The notes under the pieces were generated by a model. The model did no database searches, was not told the DNA's origin, and saw only the letters and a list, made by a program, of their open reading frames with translations. DNA of 64,000 nt from Phaeodactylum tricornutum CCAP 1055/1 (Eukaryota > Bacillariophyta > Bacillariophyceae > Surirellales > Neidiaceae), in assembly GCF_000150955.2 (NCBI RefSeq), contig NC_011693.1, positions 62,001 to 126,000 of the forward strand, in the 5' to 3' direction. Of this stretch, positions 32,229 through 42,969 are shown piece by piece; positions within the stretch are counted from its first letter, which is position 1, and every line of letters starts with the position of its first letter. Made by a program: the position numbers and the translations under genes.

Positions 32229-32987
32229 TCATAGGTTGTCGTAAACAGCTTTGGGAATAACATAAACACTTGATGCTTCGCAGAAAATCGTCCCGGTTTC
32301 GGGACACTCCACAACCACCTTCCAGACCAGTTTTCGCCGCACTCGTTCCACGAGGTGACATCGTATATAAAGATGTGTATGAGCGGGAACGAATTTTCGG
32401 TAGTCGATCGATAAATTGGCAGTATACGCCATTGGCACATCCCCCAAGGCTTCGTAACCGGCACCTAAAACGTCGTCTATAAGCAGCGCCAGGATACCAC
32501 CATGCACAACCCCCGGGTGGCCGTTCACGTGCGATCCAATGAGGACCGATGCCACCACAACGTTCTCACGGACAGTGTTGCCTTTTGGAGCATCCAATGC
32601 GTTGTTTCGAAAAATTTGGTATGATTCGATCAGTGTTGGCCCCATCAGTGCCCCGTAAATAGCATGTGATGGAATCCAAGCGCGCTCCGGTACTCGCATC
32701 AAGGTGAAGTGCGAGCCCGGGCCATCCAATGTGGGCTCGTCGACGGCCGACATTAAATTTTTTCGGTGGACAACCGCTGCTTCGCAAGCAACACGTTGAC
32801 CTAGCATGCCTCGCCATTGTTGAGTGGCACGAGTCGATAAGAAACTCCGTTCGTCCCGAATGGTACGCGAACCCTTTTCATTTGGCCTTAACCGGCCAAC
32901 CCTACTCGAGGATACGAAAACCCATGCGGACGCAACCCCAAAGAGAGCAGTAGCAGCCGTTAATCCTGAGGAATTTTTGGCTTGCAT
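32229..32987 (-). CDS. hotdog-fold acyl-CoA thioesterase, PaaI/THEM4-like
   Basis: Single exon, 252 residues from the ATG at 32987; the frame is open further upstream but has no ATG there. A hydrophobic stretch near the N-terminus (LTAATALFGVASAWVFV) could be an anchor or part of a targeting peptide. The catalytic core is GHPGVVHGGILALLIDDVLGAG (about 155-176), where the conserved HGG and following Asp are the active-site features of the PaaI/4HBT superfamily. The next strands, YTANLSIDYRKFVPAHTHLY, complete the fold. It probably hydrolyses acyl-CoA; chain length and compartment are unknown. Confidence 0.85.
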   Translation of the reverse strand: MQAKNSSGLTAATALFGVASAWVFVSSSRVGRLRPNEKGSRTIRDERSFLSTRATQQWRGMLGQRVACEAAVVHRKNLMSAVDEPTLDGPGSHFTLMRVPERAWIPSHAIYGALMGPTLIESYQIFRNNALDAPKGNTVRENVVVASVLIGSHVNGHPGVVHGGILALLIDDVLGAGYEALGDVPMAYTANLSIDYRKFVPAHTHLYIRCHLVERVRRKLVWKVVVECPETGTIFCEASSVYVIPKAVYDNL

Positions 32988-33701
32988 TGCTCGGTCGGAC
33001 CATGAGAAACATATGGTTTCCGGCGGAAGAATCCACAAGGGCGAATCAATTCGAGTTCTTGACTGTGAGAACCGTAAAGCAGGCAAGGGTCCCGTCAGGA
33101 TACGATTTCGAAAATCGGAGCTGGACGGATACGCCTCCCGTTGACTAACTATAAGCAGTTGTATGCTATTTTTTCCTCTCTAGAGACTAGAATAGTTGAT
33201 TGTAAATGCCCACAAGGATGCGACGCAATATCATCGAGAGATAGAAAGGGGCAGGCTTGCGACAACAGAAAGCAATAGCGTCTGGTGAACCATGGAATCA
33301 AAATTGATTAGTGAAGATTTTATTTGCCAATCACAGTTGTGTAAACATCCTCAACACTTAATGCCACTGGTACACGCTTTGTGCCTTCTCTTCAATAAGA
33401 AAGAATAGGAGGAGTTACTTAAAACTCCGGATCGCTCGACCTTACCCTGGTTTCGGACATGTTGACTCGTGCAGCTAGAGAGTGAGACATTGTTTTTCTA
33501 TTTGAGTTCGCATGGGGTGGATGAAGGAGTCGCACGAGGGTACGGTTGAACCAACGTATCGTTAGAGCGCCGTTGAAAAGCAAGTTTCTCTGTTTTCACA
33601 AAAAGACCGACTTGTAGCTTCCGAGTGAACGGACGCACATCATTGTGTATTGCAGTCGAAAACTGATAACACTGCTTCACACCTTGTAGTGTAACTTCTT
33701 G
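32988..33701. promoter_or_regulatory. divergent region, thioesterase / scramblase
   Basis: About 710 bases between divergent starts. TTGACTGTGAG, a one-mismatch copy of the recurring palindrome, lies at 33059-33069, about 70 bases upstream of the thioesterase ATG. No gene is seen. Confidence 0.4.
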
Positions 33702-34451
33702 ATGCAGAACCAAACGATGGATCGCGGCACTGATGCCATGAAGGCCCACTTGTCCGGTTGTGACAAGATGGACATTCGTCAAACCCGCCGTGGTTGGTGC
33801 CAAGAGATGCTTGGATGTGAAGCCAAGACGGAGTTCCGTTACTTCATCGGTGACCAACAGATTGCCCATTCTCTAGACGATGCTTCCTGCTGCTGCCGAT
33901 TCTTCTGTCCCCTCATCAGTCCCTTTGTGACAGTCGTCAAGGAAGTCAACACGGAGGCGGAGCTCTTGACTGTGAAACGTCCGTGCGCGTGCGCTCCCGG
34001 AGCCTGTAAGTGCTGCTGCTACCAGACAGCATCCTTCAGCTCGGGTGGTGTCCCATTGGGATCGATCAAGGAAAACTGCTACTACTGTGTTCCGCAGTAC
34101 AAGATCCGAGACGATCAAGGCAAGGACGTGTACACGGTGCATCCGCCTACCTGCTGTGGTGGTTGCTGCGTGAACTGTTGCGCCGAAGGCAATCCCTGCA
34201 CCCGCAAAGGCTGCTGCAAAGCGAGCTTTCGAATGTACGCTCCGGGCCAGTCCAACACCAATGGTGACGCTCCGTATGTGGGTCAGATTTTGAAGAAACC
34301 CAAATCCGCCATGGTGGAGATCTTTACCGATGCGGATGCCTTTGAAGTGGCATTTCCCAACGATGCGTCGGTGGAGCAAAAAGCCTTGTTGGTGGGAACG
34401 GCCATTTTCTTGAATGCCAATCACTTCGAGGAAAATGCCAATAGTGGCTGA
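33702..34451 (+). CDS. phospholipid scramblase family protein
   Basis: Single exon, 249 residues from the ATG at 33702. The C-terminus FTDADAFEVAFPNDASVEQK followed by ALLVGTAIFLNANHFEE matches the scramblase Ca2+-binding segment and last hydrophobic helix (family: DADnFgiqFP...kavmiGacflidfmfFE). The middle is very Cys-rich, with clusters CCCRFFCP, CACAPGACKCCC and CCGGCCVNCC, as in palmitoylated scramblases. Family members move phospholipids across the plasma membrane on Ca2+ signals or act in related membrane roles. There is no signal peptide. Confidence 0.9.
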   Translation: MQNQTMDRGTDAMKAHLSGCDKMDIRQTRRGWCQEMLGCEAKTEFRYFIGDQQIAHSLDDASCCCRFFCPLISPFVTVVKEVNTEAELLTVKRPCACAPGACKCCCYQTASFSSGGVPLGSIKENCYYCVPQYKIRDDQGKDVYTVHPPTCCGGCCVNCCAEGNPCTRKGCCKASFRMYAPGQSNTNGDAPYVGQILKKPKSAMVEIFTDADAFEVAFPNDASVEQKALLVGTAIFLNANHFEENANSG

Positions 34452-34858
34452 TACTGGAAAGCGATGCCTGTTTCTGCCTTGGTAGCAGCACATACCGTTT
34501 AGCGAGTGGTTCCGTGGAAAAAAGAAGTAAAAAAATCTATATATGTTTAGTTAAGTTTCCGTTGTCAACGGGTCTCTTTTTTATGTTGTTGAGATCTCGG
34601 CGCTGTAGGCCTTACTGTCACCTCAGGGATTTGGAAGCATTTTGCTTCTGTTGACAGTGAGGCAGCCAGCAACTCACATCCCCATGTCAGCAAACGAGTC
34701 GCTGTTTCATGGCAGGGACTAAACTATGGGCTCTCATTACGAGGAGTAACATTGATACGTAAAGATAATTCGATCGAGGCGGTTATTCCAGTCTCTGCTG
34801 AGCCTATATCTTTTAGTTGCCAATTTGTCTTGATAGAGACTACCTAGTTTCCTATTGT
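34452..34858. other. intergenic, convergent 3' ends
   Basis: About 400 bases between convergent genes with two copies of the recurring motif, CTTACTGTCAC (34611-34621) and TTGACAGTGAG (34651-34661), only 30 bases apart. These lie where no promoter is expected. Confidence 0.45.
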
Positions 34859-35737
34859 TTACTGTTTACTGCCCGGTGTATCTTGAATATATGGCTGACT
34901 GAGAATCTTACCATTTTCACCTCTAATCAAAATGAGCGACTTCTTCGAATTCGGCTCGTCCAAGAACGAGGTGAACATGTGCGAAACTTGTACTCCGAGT
35001 TTTTTGGCTGCCGTGTTGATCGAGTTCATTGGTTCAAAGTTTGGGTAGATTTTTCCTTCGGGGGTTGGCATAAGTTGGGATTTACGCCCCCGAGTTCGCA
35101 GCTCATGAGTGTCTTCGAAAGTTGCCAACACGAGACGCTTGATACCAACTGTAGCCGATGCCGCTAGCACAACTTGGGCCATTTGTTCCTCAATGGGGTT
35201 TTCGAAGCGTTCCCAGTACTTCGTCAGCAAAAATGCCTGAGAGCAGCCCTTGGCCGCCATCATGACGGTATCCTTGTTGTTCAGATCAGCCACCTTAATT
35301 TCCACGTTGCGTAGTTTCATGAGATTCTTCGTGTTGCGGGAGGTGACGATTCGTACAATCGCCACCACGTGCAAACCCTTTTCCGACAAGACTCGCACCA
35401 TCGAAGAGCCTTCGTGCGTATTCGCATTAAAAACAATAACTTTGGGCATGTTGGGATTCTTGCTCGACTCCGCTGCCGAAAGTTCTTCTGCATTGAGTTT
35501 TCTCTGTGACGGAGGTTGGGGCAAGTGCTCCGGCCAGTGCTCGCGAAAGCGACCGCCACCGGAACTACCGCTATCCGCGACGGACGAGCCTATGTTCCAC
35601 TCGGTTTGCGTGGTATTGGCGATCGTCTGTTTCTTCTTCTCTAACTGCATCGGAGCATTCCGATTCTTTAGGTCGTCCGTAAGGGCTTGGGCGGCAATTT
35701 CCGAGTTGAGCGCCATGCGCAGTTCCAAATTGTCCAT
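34859..35737 (-). CDS. NmrA-like NAD(P)-binding protein
   Basis: Single exon, 292 residues from the ATG at 35737; the frame extends upstream without an ATG. The first about 85 residues are polar and unconserved. From MPKVIVFNANTHEGSSMVRVL (about 89) a Rossmann domain follows with a diverged glycine motif, then VVAIVR, KVADLNNKDTVMMAAKGC, AFLLTKYWE and GIKRLVLATFED, the NmrA/HSCARG layout. NmrA-type proteins often bind NADP as redox sensors rather than catalyse, and the poor glycine motif fits that. The C-terminal half is short compared with full NmrA proteins (about 300 residues after the glycine motif). Confidence 0.78.
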   Translation of the reverse strand: MDNLELRMALNSEIAAQALTDDLKNRNAPMQLEKKKQTIANTTQTEWNIGSSVADSGSSGGGRFREHWPEHLPQPPSQRKLNAEELSAAESSKNPNMPKVIVFNANTHEGSSMVRVLSEKGLHVVAIVRIVTSRNTKNLMKLRNVEIKVADLNNKDTVMMAAKGCSQAFLLTKYWERFENPIEEQMAQVVLAASATVGIKRLVLATFEDTHELRTRGRKSQLMPTPEGKIYPNFEPMNSINTAAKKLGVQVSHMFTSFLDEPNSKKSLILIRGENGKILSQPYIQDTPGSKQ

Positions 35738-36600
35738 AGTGCTGTAAATGCTTTGCAGAAGGCCGGTACGTACTGGTAGTCTGTGCAATGATACTTCGGC
35801 ACACTATACTGTTACTACCTCAACAACACCAAAGTAAAGATCTCTGGCCTCTCGGTCAATGGAGGTTTTTTTGGGAATCAAAGTCTTGGTAGTTGACTGC
35901 GTGTTGTGACTTGAAAGGGATCAAATTGTATTGATTGACTATTTGCTTGAAAGTACCCTTCCCTTGCAGGGCAGGGTGATGCCCATTTCCGATAACCAAA
36001 ATGACCCGCTTGATGACCTGTGCAAAGACGCCCTACCAAAAAATGAGGCCATAGGGTCATTTTGAAATTTTGGCGTCCCTCTGGCTTCTCAACCCTACAT
36101 CCGGAACGCCTAGATAGAGTGATAAAGAGTACCGTCATTATCGTAGTTATCTGATGGTAAGAAAGACGACAAACTAACAGTATGAACTAAATTCTCCAAC
36201 AGATGTCTTCTCGTGACTGTGAGCGAATTCTATGTAAGGTTTTTGAAGTTCGACAGACTTCACACGTCTTTTTATCATTCTTGACTCTGAACTTCGATTG
36301 TGCTGTTGATAGACCAGGAAAATTGACGTTGGCTTGCAAAAAAATTCTTTTACCTATATGGCCCTATGTGGAAGGCTCTCAAAACGAGCTGCCTCTAGAC
36401 AGAGGAGGGCCCGGAAGCATTGTCATGACCTTGTCCAATCAAAGAAGACGATTTAGAGACGACCCAAATCTAACCAAACGCAATGGCAGCGCGCCTTTCA
36501 AAAATTACATCATAGGAAATTTACGCAGTAATAGAGAGTATAAACTATTTGCCAAGCAAGCAACCGTGCAAATGGTAGATCACACTCGCACTTTCCCTCA
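35738..36600. other. intergenic with small inverted repeat
   Basis: About 860 bases. A perfect 11-bp inverted repeat, CAAAATGACCC at 35997-36007 and its complement at 36054-36064, encloses 46 bases. GTGACTGTGAG lies at 36213-36223. A plus-strand ORF (from 36203) runs into the antisense of the next gene and is not credible. Confidence 0.45.
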
Positions 36601-37593
36601 TCATTGTCTTGCAACAGACAAAGCCACCTTTTTTCCTAGCAATGACTGCGCATTGCTGAACCGAGGATCTTGGTCATTAATCATAATCCAAGTGCGAGCC
36701 TCGCCGACGTAAACGGAACGATTGCGGCCTTCCGCAAACTCTACGATCAAACTTCTGAACCGTTTCGAAAACCCCCAATCATCTCCACTGAGGATAACGT
36801 CGGGGAACTCAGAAACAATTCCTCGAATCGTTTCCTCGACAAAATTCAAATGCGCGTCCGTATCCGTTCTTTTTCCTCCATCCAAGTAGAAAAGATCTAC
36901 CGCTGGACGTTCGTCCTTGCTTGCTTGGAACAAAGGCTGAGCAGCTTGTGGATAGAGCCCAGTCTCAAAGACTACTCGATCGTGGGCGCCAGGGGCTGCC
37001 TTTGAAATCGCAAACTGTGCCAATGCTCGGTTGAACTCTGGCTGTCCAAAGGACACCTTGTCTTCCTCAGCTACCTTTGAAAGTTTTTTATGCGTGCCGT
37101 TAGGAGCCGAAAAGGGGTCAACGGCAATCACGCGGACATTAGGGTGAACATTGAGCCAACGAGCCGTCGATTGCCCCAGCCACACCCCAACCTCCATAAT
37201 GACGACAGCATCATTCTTGGCAAGTTCACGAATGATTCCATCCGTGATGTCTCGACCGCCGTGTCCAAATCCAAAGATGTCGGAGTGTTTTCTACAAAGT
37301 CTCTCGAATAGGGGAGCATCAGTAGCACTCCCTCCCCAAGGAGATACTTCTTGGGATTGACGGAAGACCTCAAATTTTTGACGCTGGGTTAGAGAGCTGT
37401 CTATTGCAAGAGCTGTTTGCGAAGGGAGATCTTCTACGATGAAATCGAGCTCTGGCAGAGACCCGGCAAAATTGTTGTCAGCCTGGAGAGTCTTGTAGGC
37501 CAAGGCCACCATAATTACTATAAGCATCAAGTATTTCGCATACGCGATTGGGGATCGCCGAAACTCAGGTGTGTGTCGTTTGATTGCTCCCAT
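36601..37593 (-). CDS. membrane-anchored class I methyltransferase-like protein
   Basis: Single exon, 330 residues. Residues 17-34 (IAYAKYLMLIVIMVALAY) form a signal anchor after a basic N-terminus, giving a type II protein of the Golgi/ER or cell surface. The lumenal part from about 110 has a class I SAM-fold pattern: VVIMEVGVWLGQSTARWL (motif I), VRVIAVDPFSAP (motif II acidic residue), VDLFYLDGGKRTDTDAHLN and DVILSGDDWGF. It resembles the Methyltransf_24/cephalosporin-hydroxylase-type group found in algae. The likely substrate is a glycan or other secreted molecule; this is inference. The antisense ORF over its 3' end was ignored. Confidence 0.72.
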   Translation of the reverse strand: MGAIKRHTPEFRRSPIAYAKYLMLIVIMVALAYKTLQADNNFAGSLPELDFIVEDLPSQTALAIDSSLTQRQKFEVFRQSQEVSPWGGSATDAPLFERLCRKHSDIFGFGHGGRDITDGIIRELAKNDAVVIMEVGVWLGQSTARWLNVHPNVRVIAVDPFSAPNGTHKKLSKVAEEDKVSFGQPEFNRALAQFAISKAAPGAHDRVVFETGLYPQAAQPLFQASKDERPAVDLFYLDGGKRTDTDAHLNFVEETIRGIVSEFPDVILSGDDWGFSKRFRSLIVEFAEGRNRSVYVGEARTWIMINDQDPRFSNAQSLLGKKVALSVARQ

Positions 37594-38359
37594 GGCTCAT
37601 CGAGGTGTAACTGACTCTGGAGAAAGAGTTGCTTTGTTCAGCGAAAGGAAGATTGCGATTTTATGCCAGGGTTTCAATGAATCCTCACTTACATTAGAAT
37701 AGGATCATACTTCCTTGGTTTTTCAGTCACGATGGGGAAGGTCAATAGCCGTGTCATCAAGTTCTGGAAATTTCGGGCTTTGAAGGCACATAGATAGGCA
37801 ATAATGCCTATCGGACTTTCAAGTGATGATTGGCTATACCAGACTATGGCAAATATCCGATCAATGCGTATGGAAGTTTATGATTCGTGAATCGATACTG
37901 AAACTCACAGTCCGGGATCTCTCCAAGTACAAACCCGAAAGGTAAACACGACCGGTTTAAGGATACACGCCACAGTAAATACGTTTTTTAAAAACATCAA
38001 AGAGAAGCTCATATACGACGTCTCAGAGTGTCGGTTATGGTTACTATGACCTTGATTCACGCTCGAAGCCTATTGACCACATTGGAGCGATGCTATACGG
38101 AGTATGTTCGACGGTATTCCTACTGAACTGACAGCGATGAACGAAAAGGGCTTACTGGTAGAACTTCTTCTAACAGTAAATATTATTCGATGTCAGAGAA
38201 CGTGATTTTTGACTGTCGCCAACGTCACTTCCATTCCGTAAAACGAATGCATGAAACCTAACCCTTTTTTCTTTGGATTCTGGGCACAACTACTCGGGAA
38301 CTGTTGTCTTTCGTGGGAATCATCAAAGTTTCGAACCAGTGGAGGGGTTCAACTGCTCT
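37594..38359. other. divergent intergenic region with hairpin
   Basis: About 765 bases between divergent genes. A perfect hairpin, GATAGGCA-ATAA-TGCCTATC, lies at 37793-37812, and CTAACAGTAAA at 38170-38180. An ATG at 38251 opens another frame into the ABC gene; it is not used here. Confidence 0.4.
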
Positions 38360-40983
38360 ATGATGACACTGAACGATGATCCGACCCTTCATCCAAAGGA
38401 ATCGGTAGCATCGGACGCCGCCACAGTGTACCTGCCTTCGGGTGAAGGGAGAACCACTGCCGCTACTTTTCCTTATTCTCGACACCGACCACAGATACCG
38501 TGCATGACGGATTTACGCAAATGGCTCCAAGCATCCCGAACGCCGCGAAGGTTGGTCGTACTATTCGTCCTGCTGGAGTCTCTGGCATTCCAGAAAGGAT
38601 CGATGCGAGTGACGGCAGAGAGCGAAGTACCCGACAACGTGGCAGGCCAGCTGTTGCGCCAGACGGTAAAGGCTGCAGCAGCCTCGTCTCCGTCGCGAGA
38701 TAGCTTGGACGGCGCCACTGCTAGCGGACTCGTCTGGAGTGATCTGAGTGTAGTTTCGTCCAATCGGGATGTCACCCTTCTGCACCCGTTTTCTGGATGG
38801 ATCACCAGCGGTCAGATTGGCGGGATCCTCGGACCGAGCGGAAGTGGCAAGTCAACTTTTCTATCGGCCCTCTCGGGTTCTTCACGACAACTTTACCAAA
38901 CCGGGCAAGTCTGGCACTATCTACATACCGTTGTGCACGGCTCCAAGGACACACAAACACCGATACAATTGTCTCGAATACCCACACAAGAGGTTGCTTG
39001 GCTTCAGCAACACGACGATTTTTTCAGCATGCTAACGGTCCGGGAGACTCTAGATTTGGCGGCATATTTAGAGCTACCCCACTTAGTCCTGTCGCAACGA
39101 GACGCTTTGGTTCAAACTCACTTGGATGCGCTGGGCCTAGCTCACGCCGCCGACCGACCAATTGGCTCGGATCTTACCGGTTTGGGCACTGCACGCTTAT
39201 CCGGTGGTGAGCGCCGACGATTGTCGGTGGCGTTGGAACTGTTGACGGAAAAACAACTTCTTTTAGCGGATGAACCCACGTCGGGTTTGGACAGCAGTAT
39301 CAGTGTCAAAGTGATGCAAAATATCCGAGACGTTTGTCGCAAGCGAAATATCCCTTGCTTATGTGCAATTCATCAGCCTCGATCATCCATTTGGCACTTA
39401 TTGGATACCCTCATCCTGATGGCCCCCGGTGGACGCGTGGTATACGCCGGCCCGAAATCCGAAGCCGTCGCATATTTTGCGACCCAAGGGTACCGTTGCC
39501 CCGACGCGACCAACCCGGCCGAGTACTTTGTCGATCTCGTTTCCGTCGATACCGAAGACGAGCAGGTGGCCGCTATCGACGAAGCACGGATTGATAAACT
39601 CGCTTCCGTCTTTCGTGACTACCAACAAACATCTTTGCTTCTGCCTGCCAAACGACCTCAAGTGAATTTGAGTCTGGATATCGAGACTGATATACAACAA
39701 CCTTCAAATGGTCAATCGATGAGACGGGCTTTCCAAGAAAAAAGCCAACTTGGGCTCCTGAAATTTCTGTGGGTTCCACGATTGGGAGCCTTGCTAAAGA
39801 GGTCGTGGCGACAAAATGTTCGCAACTGGGAAATCAATATTTTCCGAGCGTTCGCCAGCGCGGGTAACGCGATTCTCCTGGCTCAAATCTTTCCAACTGT
39901 CCGAGGAAGTGTCGCCAAAGCCAATAGTGTAGCCGACAGGGTGGCACTGTTGTCGTTCGGTGCAATCAACATGTGCTTTATTGCATTTATGAAGACTGTC
40001 ACGTTAATCGCGGAAGAGAAACCGGTTGTTCAACGGGAACAATCACGTCGTCAGTACTCGAGCTTGGAGTACCTGGTGGCCAAGGTTTTAGCAGAATTTC
40101 CCTTGGACTCCTTGTTTTCCGCTATCTTTACAGCCTTCCTAAAAAAGTGCTCAGGAGTCCGGATTTCGTGGGCCAAGCTGACTGGGGTCTTTAGTTTGTT
40201 GACGGTGTCTGGCGCTTCGCTTGGTTTGATGCTGGGCAGCTGGCTTCCAACCGAAAAACTGGCTACGACGGGCAGTATTCCAGTTCTAGTCGTATTGATG
40301 GTTGTGGGTATCAGTAAGTGCTGTTCCATGTGTTTGACTGAATCGATTTGGTTTTGTGTTGTCCGCAGCCTCTCAATCATGGTGGATACTCTCGAATAAC
40401 GTTGTAGTCAATCCGAGTGGCGTAGATCAGTCCACCCCTCCACCGGCGGTCGTGCAGGTATTGAAACGTTGTAGCCCATTTGCCTACGCTATTGAAGCGC
40501 TCTGTCTTGGGGAGTACCCCGGAATGGAATTCGAACGTCAGTCAGGCTGGTTCGGCCGTATCAGGGACTTGCCTAGAATGGGCGGATTGGTACGTTTGTT
40601 GTTCGTCTCACGTTTACTCTTGCGTCGAACGAAAGAAAATATCACTGATCCTCGCGGGTGTTTTCTTTTTGCAATCGTTGCAGGCCATGGTTCGAAATGG
40701 TGATCAAGTCCTGGAGGCGCTGGGCTTACAAGACAAGGGGTATGTTCGAGTCATGCAACACCTTGGAGTATTGTCTGCTGCGTACCTGGCAGTTAGTTGG
40801 CTGGGCATGCTTGTACAGGGTAGAAAACATGGCATGCATGGTGCGGTCGAAGCGGACACTAGCCAGCACGTACAGCGAACCAAGGCTCCAAAGGACACCG
40901 AGGGCAGCTTTCTGTCCAAGTCAACAACGGAAACGTCAACATCACAACGACATTTGAAGGTTCCTTTAAAGATCCGAGTCTAA
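38360..40983 (+). CDS. ABCG/White-type ABC half-transporter
   Basis: Three exons, 38360-40313, 40369-40589 and 40684-40983, with GT-AG introns of 55 and 94 nt, give 824 residues. The frame extends upstream to 38273 but without an ATG. The ATP-binding domain comes first: Walker A GPSGSGKST (158-166), signature LSGGERRR (280-287), Walker B LLLADEPTSGLDS (300-312) and H-loop AIHQPRSS. The membrane domain follows from about 480 with about six helices, giving the reverse NBD-TMD order of subfamily G. A hydrophobic stretch before the NBD (LVVLFVLLESLAF, near 65) is unusual. The C-terminus ends in a polar Thr/Ser/Lys tail. It probably exports lipids or sterols as a dimer. Confidence 0.93.
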
Positions 40984-41275
40984 TGTGGAGAACGTCGTAT
41001 AGCATTATGATTGTAAGCTATGCGTTTTACGACTAGATTTATCAAAAGAAGATTACCATACCTGAAAAGCCTTGTTACGTTCAGAAAAAAAGATAATTTC
41101 TTGATCTATTTGTTTGGCTACCGTCAACAGTAGACTTGCGCCGCTCAACGACAAAGATTTGAACGGATGCTGCCACTACCAAGTATTCCGTAGGACATTA
41201 AGGCAAATTAGAGGACCTTTCTTACGACTCGCGATTCGCTAGATTGCCGCGTTTTATTTCGAAGTACAGCTACGC

Positions 41276-41923
41276 TCACTCATTACCCGCGGAACAACCC
41301 ACCGCCACAATCGACTGGACTTGAAGCGACACGGTCCCCGCCACACCCTCACCCCAGAGAGCGAGCGTCATCATATTTCGAAGTGTCAGCTCGTCGGGGC
41401 AATACAAGTCATTCTCTTGACAAGTACGAATAGGATCTCCCGTGGCGTCGTCCCAAAAATCGGTAAAGTCCGTAAACGGCACGTTGACGGTTCCGAACTC
41501 GCCCACCGGTACGTTTTCCAGGGTAGCCTTGTATCCGTACGCGTAGCGCTTGCCACCCGGTGCGTGGGCCTGGCCGAAACTAACGCGGTAGCCCGTGTAC
41601 GGTACGTGCGCCCGCAGGGTGAGCTGCAGACCCGAACAGGTGGAAACATCCGGAAAGACGTGTCGGTCCACGGTGCGCACCTGAATGAATCCCGGCGCGT
41701 GTAGAAAGGGCACGTCCACGACTTGTCCTTCAAAGTATCCCACCCCATCGTTAATCTGGAAGCTTCCGGTGGAGCGACCTCCCATGACGGGATCATTCAT
41801 TTGCTTCCAGTGGTGTACGGGGTCGTCGAAGGATTCCAGGACAATTTCGGTGCCGTCGGCGACGACGGTGTTTGGCGCCAGCCACAGATTCCAGGAGAGT
41901 AAAGCGAGCGTGATTGCTTTCAT
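41276..41923 (-). CDS. secreted CIA30-domain protein
   Basis: Single exon, 215 residues. A signal peptide (MKAITLALLSWNLWLAPNTVVA) ends near 22. The rest is one CIA30/NDUFAF1-type beta-sandwich: LESFDDPVHHWKQMNDPVMGGRSTGSF (the typical W..nDpvMGG.S front), GYFEGQVVDVPF, GLQLTLRAHV, YRVSFGQAH, VNVPFTDFTDFW and LWGEGVAGTVSLQVQSI. In mitochondria this domain acts in complex I assembly. Here the leader is of the secretory type with no plastid Phe motif, so a role outside mitochondria, such as carbohydrate or cell-surface binding, is more likely. Confidence 0.85.
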   Translation of the reverse strand: MKAITLALLSWNLWLAPNTVVADGTEIVLESFDDPVHHWKQMNDPVMGGRSTGSFQINDGVGYFEGQVVDVPFLHAPGFIQVRTVDRHVFPDVSTCSGLQLTLRAHVPYTGYRVSFGQAHAPGGKRYAYGYKATLENVPVGEFGTVNVPFTDFTDFWDDATGDPIRTCQENDLYCPDELTLRNMMTLALWGEGVAGTVSLQVQSIVAVGCSAGNE

Positions 41924-42969
41924 GCGGACGGCGATAGGAATAGAAACACGGAGAGCACGAGTAAGGACAACAATAAGTGCATCTAATCACATCGATTGCA
42001 GCAAGTACCAGTATTTTGTGAGAGGCCTTCGCTAGGAAAGCATCCCTTCTTCGGCGTGCGACAATCCTCCGTCTGAGTCGCGTGGCGTCGCGTCGCGCGG
42101 ACGTAGGTGATGTCACAGCCGTGTCTCGTTTCGAGTACATGGCGGATGTGCTGTTTCGCTCACGTGGCGACGGACTATTCCATCCTCCGGAAAACCTTCG
42201 GAACACAACTCCTAGGGGAGAACCCGGGGAAAAGGCATCCAAGGATCAGTAACAGTCCAACCCCAATCGGACGCATCGGGAGTCCCGAGAAAAGGTCTCT
42301 TTAAATTGATTGTCGATAGTGACTCAACAGTTTCTGATGATCGCTGCACTCCGGATCGAAATCCATTATATGTCATACGGTTTCCAATAATTAGTTATTC
42401 GGATTTATACCTTCTTCGGATTTATACCGATCTATACTCCTCATTTCAATGTGAATTTACTTCTTGTCTTATGGAGACAAGATTCCCTATCAAACCCTGC
42501 TTTCTCCTGGACCGACCCTTCTATCTCTTTGAATATGCCCTTTGTCATTCGTCCGCAAGTGCCGATTTCTGGAACGGCAACGAACCAAGTCGTGACGATC
42601 GCAAGCTCCGATCTGACCTTAAATCGGGTACAGGCCGGACATCCATGCACACTCCCGGCAAAGGCCAAGTACAACTTCCGATGATGTCTGTCCATAACAA
42701 GAAGCAAACGAGGCTGTTAGATTGACCATAGCGAATGTGCAGGAGAAATACATGATTTCGGGACAATCCGTCTGGTTTCCTGTTATTCCTCTCGCATAGT
42801 TCCGTCGTTCCCTTTCAGCGAGAAAGATTGTGCAAAATAACCAACCGCTAACTGTAACCAACCGCCAAGCAAGCAAGCAAGCAACGAACAACAACCAAAC
42901 AGCCACTCCTGCATCATCCAGCACCAACTAACCAACCAATAACGCCATCGCCGGCTCCAGAGTTTGGCA
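41924..42969. other. intergenic between CIA30 gene and unknown family member
   Basis: About 1 kb between divergent genes. It has an (AAGC)4 microsatellite at 42867-42882 and CTAACTGTAAC at 42848-42858. ORFs of up to 149 residues overlap on both strands without features. An unseen 5' exon of the next gene could lie here. Confidence 0.4.

Noticed and set aside
36203-36712. 169-residue plus-strand ORF
   Set aside because: Overlaps the methyltransferase 3' coding end in antisense; no features.
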